DNA of 10,199 nt from OMOG01 sp041485845 (GCA_041485845.1 JBGPKH010000305.1:1-10199); one strand, 5' to 3'; numbered from the stretch's first letter, positions 1-6,374 are shown. A program made the numbers and translations. Notes: generated by a model not told the origin, from the sequence alone.

Positions 1-360
1 GGCGCTACCATTCAGGGGTCATACCTGGTGCGCGGCGCGGTGGAGGGCAACACGCTGATGATGGCTCCCGGTCACGAAATCGGGATGGGTTTTTTGCGCA
101 AATCCGCGGTGGATCAGCACGTGATGACGCGCCATCGCGAGAGCGATCTCGACCAGGTGATCGCCAGGCATCCGAAGCTGCTGGGGATCGGGATCGACGA
201 GAGCACGGCCATCGTGGTGCAGCGCGACAGCTTCGAAGTCATCGGCAAGAGCAAGGTATTTATTCACGACGCGAAGTACAAGCCGGGGGCGGATGGGAAG
301 CGATATTACCTGCTGGCGGCGGGGGACCGGTTCGATTTGAAGAAGCGGAAGAAGCTGTAG
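1..360 (+). CDS. Cyanophycinase (peptidase family S51), C-terminal part, 5' truncated by window edge
   Basis: The frame is open from base 1 and ends in TAG, giving 119 residues of the C-terminal part. Cyanophycinases are serine exopeptidases that cleave the storage polymer cyanophycin (an aspartate backbone carrying arginine) into beta-Asp-Arg dipeptides. The fragment carries family-typical blocks: GATIQGSYLVRG at the left edge, MAPGHEIGMGFLRKSAVDQH, TRHRESDL, and GIGIDESTAIVVQ around residues 60-72, then a YYLLAAGDRFDL end. In this family the nucleophilic serine sits in a GxSAGA motif, so the window probably opens just after the catalytic Ser-Ala; that residue itself is not visible. A short basic tail (KKRKKL) closes the protein. 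The gene is convergent with the HNH gene, with 21 bases between their stops and no obvious terminator. Cytoplasmic versus exported location cannot be judged without the N-terminus. Confidence 0.88.
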   Translation, partial: GATIQGSYLVRGAVEGNTLMMAPGHEIGMGFLRKSAVDQHVMTRHRESDLDQVIARHPKLLGIGIDESTAIVVQRDSFEVIGKSKVFIHDAKYKPGADGKRYYLLAAGDRFDLKKRKKL

Positions 361-381
361 CGAGGCGGAGGCGCTGGCAGC

Positions 382-1077
382 TCATCTCCCTCGCTGAAAG
401 CGTTGTCGATCCGAGTTGGCAAGTTCCGGGTGATTGCGTAGTGTCAGGACGTGCCGGACAACCAGCTTGTATTCGAATCGCGGGTTGGAGATCTCGTTCC
501 ACCCTTCTTCTATCTCTCGATCGAGCTTGCTGAGCGGCTGCGAGGCTTGAGCAAGCCACCTGCTCACTGCCATCGCAACCTGATATCTGCTCTCACGCAA
601 GGGCCCGCGCTGCAAACCACACAACCTGATGGTTTCAGAAGCCCGCCGCCGGCCCAACTCGTCCAGACGCGGATGAGGCGTGATGTCGCCTTCGGGGCCG
701 ATCCAAAAATAGGGCTCGGGATCTTCGTCATCCGGCTTCAGCAGATCACCGGCGTGATCGAAATGGCCCTTGGAAGTGTTGCATATTTGGCAGACAGGAA
801 GCAGGTTCTTCCAGTCGAAAGCGCGGCCGGGATCGACCTTCCTGGAAACGTAGTGCTCAATCTGCGCATAAGAGGTTTTGTCGAGCGTGCTTTCACAGAA
901 GGCGCACTTCCCGTGAGTTAACGTCAGTAGTGGTTTCCGTAGCACCGCCCTGGCTGACCGCGTTGCCCAAACGCCGGGCGACCTGTTGGCTTGAATCCGC
1001 TTCCAGCCTCCAGTCCAGGCTGCCCTCTCTCGCACGAGTTGAGCGGGTGCGCGCGGCCGGCGGCGAGTGCGAACCAT
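382..1077 (-). CDS. ptuB: HNH endonuclease, PtuB-like (Septu / retron Ec78-type effector)
   Basis: A 231-residue protein with a zinc-type HNH core: CAFC at 58-61, the IEH motif with E74-H75, N91 in NLLPVCQICN, then C96, C99, N100 and K103. After the core comes LLKPDDEDPEPYF (112-124) and an A-x-x-TI-x-L-x-GL-x-R block (146-160). This order is characteristic of the PtuB/retron-associated HNH family (TIGR02646-like). In Septu systems the nuclease is carried by the PtuA ATPase complex and cuts nucleic acid when phage infection releases inhibition. Its ATG directly follows the ptuA TGA (TGAATG) and no clear ribosome site precedes it, so translation is probably coupled to ptuA. The N-terminus is very basic (RTRRRPR). 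All metal and HNH positions look intact, so the enzyme is probably active. It could be an HNH nuclease outside defence, but the ATPase partner argues against that. Confidence 0.87.
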   Translation of the reverse strand: MVRTRRRPRAPAQLVRERAAWTGGWKRIQANRSPGVWATRSARAVLRKPLLTLTHGKCAFCESTLDKTSYAQIEHYVSRKVDPGRAFDWKNLLPVCQICNTSKGHFDHAGDLLKPDDEDPEPYFWIGPEGDITPHPRLDELGRRRASETIRLCGLQRGPLRESRYQVAMAVSRWLAQASQPLSKLDREIEEGWNEISNPRFEYKLVVRHVLTLRNHPELANSDRQRFQRGR

Positions 1078-2511
1078 TCAGGCCAACTTGACGCCCCGAC
1101 GGCTGCGGCCCGGTGCTTCAACCCCGGGTCGCTTTTTCTTGGACGCACGAGGACGGGCCGGCTTTCCGATAGTCTGGGATTCCAACCCGTTCAATAGTCC
1201 CGCCGGCAGTCTGACCGTAGTGTCCACGATCAGCTTGAGCTCCTCGCTTCTCTTCGACAACTTATGCGACAACTTCTCCAATTGCTTTCTCTCGGCCGGC
1301 GTCAAGCTTCCGACAGCTTCCGCTCTCTTGAGGTTGTCCCAAACCTTCAGGTCCTGCTCTGTTTCAGCGTCGAACCTACTCTCGACTCCGAAGATGTCCT
1401 TGAGCGTCGCTGTTACACTCTCTCCGAAAGGGGCGTCTTGTGGGGGCGCTGCATGTGCGACCCCATGCTCGTCCAGACTCAAAACGTGAACGCGGGCGCC
1501 CTCGCAAGACGAAATCACAAACGGCGAGTGAGAACTCGCGATGATTTGAACATTGGGCAGTGCCCTGCGAATCGCCGGAAGGAGGATACGTTGCCAACGG
1601 GGATGGAGGTAGATGTCGACCTCATCCAACAGAAGGATTCCCGGCTCTTCTGCACCTTCACCGTTAGTCCGTCGGGTTTGGTCTTGCCGCATCATGAAGT
1701 CTGCCAGCCATCCGACGGTAGTGCGAACTCCATCGGCCAACTGCGAAAAGTTCAGTGCCCTTCCGCGGAAATACAGGCGAGGCTCCAGGGAGGGACGGAG
1801 TTCCACATCAATCCGGACATTCTCGTCGCCGCAAACGAGTCGGAGTGCTTCCTGGAAACGGTTCAGTGACTGCTCGTACGAACCGAACTCCTGGCCTCGC
1901 TCCTTTGCCAGGGCCTTTCTACTGAAAAGGTCGACCAACCATCGCTGGATCGCCCCATTCTGAATTGCCGACTCAAAGCCCAGGCTATTGTGCGAGGGGT
2001 GTCTCAGCGCATCCATCTCGACCGCGGTATTCACGTACGAGAGCGCACGGGCCGGCGCGTAGGCGGCGACTGTAAACGGCAGGTCCTTGTTGAGTGAATC
2101 CTCGCGCCCAAACCGTGCCCACCGGAAATCCTCCCCATGATGTGACTTCCCGCTGTCAGGCTCAGCGATTAGGTGAAACGATTGCACCCACTCTCGAAGG
2201 CCGACAACCCAATTATTCTCCGTATCGGCCGTTGCGGCATCGACGTACGGGACTTCGTCAGTCGGCGCTACATGCAGTAGCGCCCTGGATTCCGGGCCCC
2301 GGAGAAAATGCCGCCATTCCTCTCGTGGGAAACCGTGTCCCAACCAGGACAGTACCCAGGCGATCGTACGAAGCAGAGTGGATTTGCCCGATCCATTCAC
2401 GCCGGCGAGGATGTGCGGGCCAAGATGCGGCCCGCCGGCTCCATCCGAGAAATCGACGTCGAGCTTGTCGAACGGGCCCACGTTTTCGGCGATCAAGCGA
2501 ACGACTGGCAT
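1078..2511 (-). CDS. ptuA: AAA/ABC-type ATPase, PtuA-like (Septu / retron Ec78-type)
   Basis: A 477-residue cytoplasmic ATPase of the RecF/SMC-like ABC class (COG3950-like). Walker A is GVNGSGKST at 37-45. A family-typical YAPAR lies at 151-155. The signature-like SQLADGVR is at 256-263, Walker B LLLDE at 293-297 with catalytic E297, then the D-x-YLHPRWQ block, and H328 in ASSHSP is the switch histidine. Residues about 365-430 form a helical C-terminal region (TLKDIFGVESR, then charged helices), as in PtuA-like proteins. The tail from about 452 is rich in Lys/Arg. The reading frame runs open to 2742, but the ATG at 2509-2511 is chosen because it gives the canonical MPVVRLIAENVGPF start, has GAGG just upstream, and does not overlap the oxygenase gene. 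It lies 10 bases after that gene's stop and abuts ptuB. In Septu, PtuA is the oligomeric sensor and scaffold that controls PtuB. Function here is inferred from the pair. Confidence 0.87.
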   Translation of the reverse strand: MPVVRLIAENVGPFDKLDVDFSDGAGGPHLGPHILAGVNGSGKSTLLRTIAWVLSWLGHGFPREEWRHFLRGPESRALLHVAPTDEVPYVDAATADTENNWVVGLREWVQSFHLIAEPDSGKSHHGEDFRWARFGREDSLNKDLPFTVAAYAPARALSYVNTAVEMDALRHPSHNSLGFESAIQNGAIQRWLVDLFSRKALAKERGQEFGSYEQSLNRFQEALRLVCGDENVRIDVELRPSLEPRLYFRGRALNFSQLADGVRTTVGWLADFMMRQDQTRRTNGEGAEEPGILLLDEVDIYLHPRWQRILLPAIRRALPNVQIIASSHSPFVISSCEGARVHVLSLDEHGVAHAAPPQDAPFGESVTATLKDIFGVESRFDAETEQDLKVWDNLKRAEAVGSLTPAERKQLEKLSHKLSKRSEELKLIVDTTVRLPAGLLNGLESQTIGKPARPRASKKKRPGVEAPGRSRRGVKLA

Positions 2512-2521
2512 CGTCCTCAGT

Positions 2522-3622
2522 CTACCGCTTCCGGACACCTGACAGATCGAGCTTCCGCAGGAACTCGCACAGCAATCCTTGGAAGTGGTGCACGCCGTTT
2601 TCGCGCTTGACGGAAAAGCGCCCCTGGTTGTAGTTGCGCGACCGCAGACCGCGCTGCACGGATTCGCAGATCTTGATATCCTCCTGCTGGATCTCATCGC
2701 TGAAATCGATGGCGGCCTGTGCCACTTCGCCGGTGTAGGCAAACCACTCGAAGATGGTGAGCGTGCGGTCGGGACCCAGCGGCAGGATGATGTTGCTGCT
2801 CAGGTTGTCGGGATACACGTTGAGCATGAAGTTGGGGAAGATCCAGTAGTAGAGGGCCGTGCGCGTGCTGTCGGTGAATTGGTAGCGGCGGGTTTCGGAG
2901 CCTTGGAAAGCCCGGATAGGCGCGATTTGCGAGGAATAATAACGGAAGGTGTCGACGCGATACTGCGCGTAATCGAGCTCGCGGAAGAGGCTGGGGTGGG
3001 CGGCGGGGAGGTGGTAGCCTTCCAGGTAGTTGTCGATATAGACTTTCCAGTTGCACTCGATGACATAGTCGCGGCGGCATGCGAACTTCAAGCGCTCGAT
3101 GGGGCAGCCGATCTGCGCGATCTCGCCGGGGATCGCGCCCAGCACTTCGCGCAGCGGCGCGGCTGTGGGGTCCTGGTTGACGAAGACGAACGGCCCCCAG
3201 GTCTCGACGGCGAATTGCGGAAGGCAGATCTTGGAACGGTCCCAATCCTCGACGCCTTCGAATTCGGGCTGGCCTAACAGCGCGCCGTCCAGGGAGTACG
3301 TCCAGGCGTGATACGGGCAGCGGATGACGGACGCCTGGCCGGCGCCCTCGGTGAGGACGGCGCCGCGGTGGCGGCAGACGTTGGAGAAGGCGCGCAGGCG
3401 GGTGTCTTTGCCGCGGGCCACGAGCACGGGCTCGCCGGTAATGTCGCACGCGAGGTAGCTGCCGGGAGCGGCGACCGAAGCGGCCTGGCCCACGGCCTGC
3501 CAGGTGCGTGCGAAGACCGCGCGATGTTCCGCGTCGAGGAGGGCAGGGTCGGTGTACCAGCGCGCGGGAATGGTGGAAGCGCGCGCCAGGTCGGGGTTGA
3601 ACGTGAAGTCGCTCAAGTCCAT
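2522..3622 (-). CDS. Rieske non-haem iron oxygenase, alpha subunit (choline/carnitine monooxygenase-like)
   Basis: A 366-residue oxygenase subunit of full family length. The Rieske [2Fe-2S] site is C83-x-H85 and C102-x-x-H105 (CRHRG, CPYHAW). The mononuclear iron site is H204 and H209 in NYLEGYHLPAAHP, with D315 in QQEDIKICE as likely third ligand. Three residues before H204 the residue is E201, where naphthalene-type dioxygenases have the bridging Asp. Glu at this place, together with the C-terminal VQRGLRS and GVHHFQGLL blocks, resembles choline and carnitine monooxygenases, so a quaternary amine or similar small substrate is plausible; the true substrate is unknown. Such enzymes need a reductase, and none is encoded nearby. 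The ATG at 3620-3622 has no clear ribosome site. TATATT ends 6 bases before it on the coding strand and could be the -10 of a leaderless transcript. The stop is 10 bases before ptuA, so the three genes may share a transcript. Confidence 0.9.
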   Translation of the reverse strand: MDLSDFTFNPDLARASTIPARWYTDPALLDAEHRAVFARTWQAVGQAASVAAPGSYLACDITGEPVLVARGKDTRLRAFSNVCRHRGAVLTEGAGQASVIRCPYHAWTYSLDGALLGQPEFEGVEDWDRSKICLPQFAVETWGPFVFVNQDPTAAPLREVLGAIPGEIAQIGCPIERLKFACRRDYVIECNWKVYIDNYLEGYHLPAAHPSLFRELDYAQYRVDTFRYYSSQIAPIRAFQGSETRRYQFTDSTRTALYYWIFPNFMLNVYPDNLSSNIILPLGPDRTLTIFEWFAYTGEVAQAAIDFSDEIQQEDIKICESVQRGLRSRNYNQGRFSVKRENGVHHFQGLLCEFLRKLDLSGVRKR

Positions 3623-3838
3623 GGGGAGAATATAGCAGTGCAGGGCGGGGAATGGTTCGAAAACGAGACTCGCCGCGGAGCCGCGGAGTCGCGGAGACCA
3701 GCGCGGAGGAAGACCGGGAGAAGAGAAGAGAAAGCGGACTCGCGCGGATTGGCGGGCTCAACTTCGCGGTCGGGATCGAGAACGCGGAGGTAGCGGAGAA
3801 ACGCAATCCTGCCCCCAGGGCTGCCAAACGATGAAGTT
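3623..3838. other. Intergenic stretch between divergent genes, repeat-rich, no gene
   Basis: These 216 bases separate the oxygenase start (leftward) from the truncated hypothetical frame (rightward). I see no convincing gene. The short frames crossing it are Arg/Glu- or Ser/Pro-rich translations of the repeats. It holds the CGCGGAG repeat copies listed separately. The oxygenase promoter should lie at its left end; a TATATT hexamer (coding strand) ends six bases before the oxygenase ATG, without a recognisable -35. Confidence 0.6.
3674..3798. repeat. Degenerate short tandem and dispersed repeats, unit CGCGGAG
   Basis: CGCGGAG occurs at 3674, 3682 and 3690 (8-base period), again at 3702 and 3783, with a variant AGCGGAG at 3792. 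Between them the sequence is purine-rich (gaagaccgggagaagagaagagaaag). This resembles decayed GCGGAG-type intergenic repeats that I believe recur in some environmental bacterial genomes, though I cannot confirm copies elsewhere. The array lies directly before a reading frame that seems to lack its 5' end, so it may mark an old recombination junction. Confidence 0.6.
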
Positions 3839-4435
3839 GTGCAGGCGAGCATCAAGTCGGGCGGGCGCAATCCGACCAACGATGCGGTGCTGGTCGCGAG
3901 CGCACCGCGGTCGTTCGGTGTCAGCCTGGCGAATTTTCTGGGCAGCGACTACCTGACTCCACCGGCGGGCCTGCAATTGACAGGCGTAGTTCTGAACGTG
4001 ACCAACATCCTCCCGTGTTCCAGCGATAGCTGCTCATTCTATACCATCCTCAAATCCGACTTAAATGGATCGGACGGCAATCCGTATAATCTGCCGATGC
4101 GGAACGTCAACGTCGATGTCGATTGGCCACCTCCGGCGACGGCCAATTGTCCCTACCTCGATTCGCGTGTCCGCGTGGAGTTTCACAAGGCGGGCATCGG
4201 CGTTTACACGAAGAACACCTGGCTGGTGACGCCCGAGTTGCAGGCTTCCCTGATCCCCGGCTACCAACCCGGCCCCAGTTTCGGCGCCCCCGGCGCCAAT
4301 TGCCCCAACCTCGTTTGGCCAGGCAATTCCGCAGCCCCCGCCGCAGTAGCCGCGCTGCGTCCAAGCGGGACGAACAACACCTTCAACTACGGCCAGTACA
4401 GCGTCCCGCTCTACTTCAAGCTCGAGCAGCAGTAG
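3839..4435 (+). CDS. Unrecognised protein, probably 5'-truncated remnant of a secreted protein
   Basis: I do not recognise this protein. From the GTG at 3839 the frame gives 198 residues. They are rich in Asn, Pro, Gly, Ser and Thr with beta-type segments (LQLTGVVLNVTNI, MRNVNVDVDW, RVRVEFHKAG), few charged residues and four cysteines, two of them in similar ANCP-x-L contexts (NCPYLD, NCPNLVW). This composition is that of an exported or cell-surface protein, yet no signal peptide is present. Upstream, the same frame stays open with protein-like sequence (LPNDEVVQASIK) until a TAG at 3791, in the repeat region, and has no ATG. So the true N-terminus is probably lost, and the GTG may be only a formal start. 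The end is intact and stops 11 bases before the convergent TPR gene. It could be a degraded pseudogene; whether it is expressed is unknown. Confidence 0.5.
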   Translation: MQASIKSGGRNPTNDAVLVASAPRSFGVSLANFLGSDYLTPPAGLQLTGVVLNVTNILPCSSDSCSFYTILKSDLNGSDGNPYNLPMRNVNVDVDWPPPATANCPYLDSRVRVEFHKAGIGVYTKNTWLVTPELQASLIPGYQPGPSFGAPGANCPNLVWPGNSAAPAAVAALRPSGTNNTFNYGQYSVPLYFKLEQQ

Positions 4436-4446
4436 CCGGGCTTCGC

Positions 4447-5427
4447 TCAGCGCAGCGCGTTGACGTTGACCGTGTGCCGTACCGGGTTGGCCTGTTGGTT
4501 GCGAGCCAGAATAGCGGCCGAGCGTTGCTGCGCCGCCCTGGCTTCATCCTTTCGCCCCGTGCGTTTGAGGACGTCGGCGTAATTCGCCAGGTGCCAGCCC
4601 AGGCGCATGTGGTCCGGACCGTAAATCGCCTCCGCTTTGGCAACCGCTTCCTTCGCGAAGAACTCCGCATCCTGGAATTGGCCGGTCATGGAGTAGAGGA
4701 GCCCAAGCGTGCTCATCGTATTGAGAAGATCGGGCTCAGAAACTCTGGGATCCTTACGCAGGATTCGCCAGGTGCGCTCGGTGAGGGATAACGCTTCCTT
4801 GTACCGGCCTTCCTTGGTCAACGTGGACCCCAACGGGCCCAGGGCGCTGGCCACCAGGGGATGGTCAGGGCCAAACCGCTCTTCGAGAATCGCCACGGCC
4901 TGACGCAGGAGCGTCTCGGCTTCGCCGGGTTTTCCCAGATGCTTGCGGGCCATCGCCAGGTCCGCCAAGGCCACGGCCAGGTTCAAAGGGTCGGGTTCAG
5001 TCGCGTTCTGCCGCGCCTGCAAGACACGACGGAAGAGCGGCTCCGCGTCGCGCGGCCGTCCCTCCTCGAGGTAGACTTCCCCCAGGTGGCTTTCCACCGG
5101 CGCAATTTCGGTGTCAGTGGCGGCACCCGGCTTTTTCAGCATCGAGAGGGAACGTGTCAGCAGACTCTCCGCGGCAACGAAGTTTCCCAGGTCCTGTTCG
5201 GTGACTGCCAGGTTGTCCAGAACCGCCGCTTCAAGAGCAGGCGCCCCGCTGCGCTTTTCCGTTTCCCGAAGCAGGCTGGTGAAGACCTGCTTTGCTTCGC
5301 CGTACCGCCCGAGGGCTCGCAGATCGCGGCCCGCGGCGAGTTGTTTGTCCCAATCGGAGCTTTGGGCTACGCCAAACGGGGAGAAAATCAAAGACACGGA
5401 TATCAGTCGAATTGTCGTCAAAGACAC
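4447..5427 (-). CDS. Tetratricopeptide-repeat protein with signal peptide
   Basis: A 326-residue protein made of about six TPR units of the kinesin-light-chain/TPR_12 style. Examples are LGRYGEAKQVFTSLL, LGNFVAAESLLTRSL, EGRPRDAEPLFRRVL, LGKPGEAETLLRQAVAILEE followed by FGPDHPLVA, EGRYKEALSLTERTW and TGQFQDAEFFAKEAV followed by YGPDH. TPRs are helical protein-binding scaffolds, and no catalytic domain is present. The frame is open to an ATG at 5616, but that start would run into the divergent HAD gene and add unlikely sequence. The GTG at 5425-5427 is preferred: it has GAGG six bases upstream and yields MSLTTIRLISVSLIFSPFGVAQ, a plausible signal peptide with cleavage near residue 20-23. A TTG three codons... 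one residue pair further in (MTTIRL) is an alternative. The protein is thus probably exported to the periplasm. Its partner is unknown, and the neighbours give no clue. Confidence 0.82.
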   Translation of the reverse strand: MSLTTIRLISVSLIFSPFGVAQSSDWDKQLAAGRDLRALGRYGEAKQVFTSLLRETEKRSGAPALEAAVLDNLAVTEQDLGNFVAAESLLTRSLSMLKKPGAATDTEIAPVESHLGEVYLEEGRPRDAEPLFRRVLQARQNATEPDPLNLAVALADLAMARKHLGKPGEAETLLRQAVAILEERFGPDHPLVASALGPLGSTLTKEGRYKEALSLTERTWRILRKDPRVSEPDLLNTMSTLGLLYSMTGQFQDAEFFAKEAVAKAEAIYGPDHMRLGWHLANYADVLKRTGRKDEARAAQQRSAAILARNQQANPVRHTVNVNALR

Positions 5428-5551
5428 AACCAGCCTCGCCGTTGTATCCCTTGGAAAAAACGCTCCGTGCGCGCATTCTGTCTGTGGGAATTGACGAAGT
5501 AGCAGGCAATCCGTCCCGCAGAGTTTTTCAACGTGGGATGTACGTGCCACC

Positions 5552-6163
5552 ATGGAAACGATGTACAAGGCCATCATCTTTGATTTGGGCAAGGTTCTCG
5601 TCCAGTTCGACTTCAAGCGCGGCTATCGGGAGTTGGAGGCTTTATGCCCCTACCCCGCCGCCGAGATTCCCAAACGGATCGCCACCACCGATCTGGTGGT
5701 GCGCTTCGAAACAGGACTGATCGAGTCTCACGATTTCGTGAGCCAGTTCTCGGCGCTGCTCGGCCTTCGCCTGGACTACGGCCACTTCTGCCGGATCTGG
5801 AGCTGCATTTTCTCCGAGACCCTCATTCCCGAGAGCATGCTGGAAGCACTGGCAGCGCGTTACCGCCTGCTTCTGCTGTCCAACACCAATGCCATCCATT
5901 TCGAGATGATCCGCGCGAACTATCCCCTGTTGCGCCACTTTCACGATCTGATTCTGTCGTACGAGGTGAAGGCCATGAAGCCGCGGCCCGAGATCTATCA
6001 CGCAGCGGTAGAACGCGCCGGCTGCCGTCCCGACGAGTGCTTTTATACCGACGACATCGCCGATTTCGTCGAGGCCGCCCGGCGTCTGGGCATTGACGCG
6101 GTGCAGTTCCATTCGGCCGAACAGTTGCAAGAAGCCATGAGGGCTCGCGGGATTTCGTGGTAA
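5552..6163 (+). CDS. HAD-superfamily hydrolase, YihX-like (subfamily IA variant 3)
   Basis: A 203-residue cytoplasmic phosphatase-type protein. HAD motif I is FDLGKVL with nucleophile D11; the usual second Asp is Gly (G13), as also in E. coli YihX (FDLGNVI), an alpha-glucose-1-phosphatase. A helical cap covers about residues 20-95. Motif II is LLLLSNTNAIHF (S110-N111), motif III the Lys of AMKPRPEIYH (K143), and motif IV YTDDIADFVEAARRLG (D167-D168). The order and length match YihX-type sugar or nucleotide phosphatases, but the substrate cannot be read from the sequence. Two starts are possible: the ATG at 5552, and an ATG at 5561 (MYKAIIFD), which has GGAA just upstream and may be the true one. 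The gene is divergent from the TPR gene. TTGACG at 5491-5496 looks like a -35, but I find no matching -10. Confidence 0.88.
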   Translation: METMYKAIIFDLGKVLVQFDFKRGYRELEALCPYPAAEIPKRIATTDLVVRFETGLIESHDFVSQFSALLGLRLDYGHFCRIWSCIFSETLIPESMLEALAARYRLLLLSNTNAIHFEMIRANYPLLRHFHDLILSYEVKAMKPRPEIYHAAVERAGCRPDECFYTDDIADFVEAARRLGIDAVQFHSAEQLQEAMRARGISW

Positions 6164-6341
6164 GGCGCCACCGCGACCACCTCCGGCGCCGCGTTGATTC
6201 TGACAATCAAACTGTCGTTTAGGCCGGCCTTCGCTGGACCGAAGGTCGCGTACGCCGCCGCGCAGCCTTCGCGGGGAGCGAATACCGGTTGACTGGCGCG
6301 CGGGGTCTGGACGGCGCAGTAACGGCGAGCGGTCACAAGGC

Positions 6342-6374
6342 AAAAAAACCGGGCGTCCTTGGGAGGACGCCCGG
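6342..6374 (-). terminator. Intrinsic terminator for the leftward molybdopterin-binding gene / arg block
   Basis: Read leftward, CCGGGCGTCCT (6374-6364) pairs perfectly with AGGACGCCCGG (6359-6349) around a four-base loop, giving an 11-bp GC-rich stem. Seven T residues follow at once (the A tract at 6342-6348 on the + strand). This is a textbook rho-independent terminator. It lies about 80 bases after the stop at 6455 and points to the end of the leftward transcription unit. On the + strand there is no T tract after the stem, so it should not serve the HAD gene. Confidence 0.9.

Noticed and set aside
2512..2742. 77-residue N-terminal extension of the ATPase frame
   Set aside because: It overlaps the oxygenase gene, has Ser/Arg/Cys-rich shadow composition, and the family start begins at the ATG at 2511.
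382..3622. Retron (reverse transcriptase plus msr/msd) associated with the ptuAB pair
   Set aside because: No frame near the pair shows reverse-transcriptase motifs, and the 10-base gap before ptuA leaves no room for an RNA gene. The next gene upstream is an oxygenase.
3674..3798. CRISPR array
   Set aside because: The repeat unit is only 7 bases, irregularly spaced and degenerate, with no spacer-sized units and no cas genes.
2579..3827. Frames overlapping the Rieske gene on both strands (2579-3277 +, 2694-3827 -)
   Set aside because: Arg/Pro/Ala-rich shadow translations of the oxygenase gene, which carries all its iron ligands in the chosen frame.
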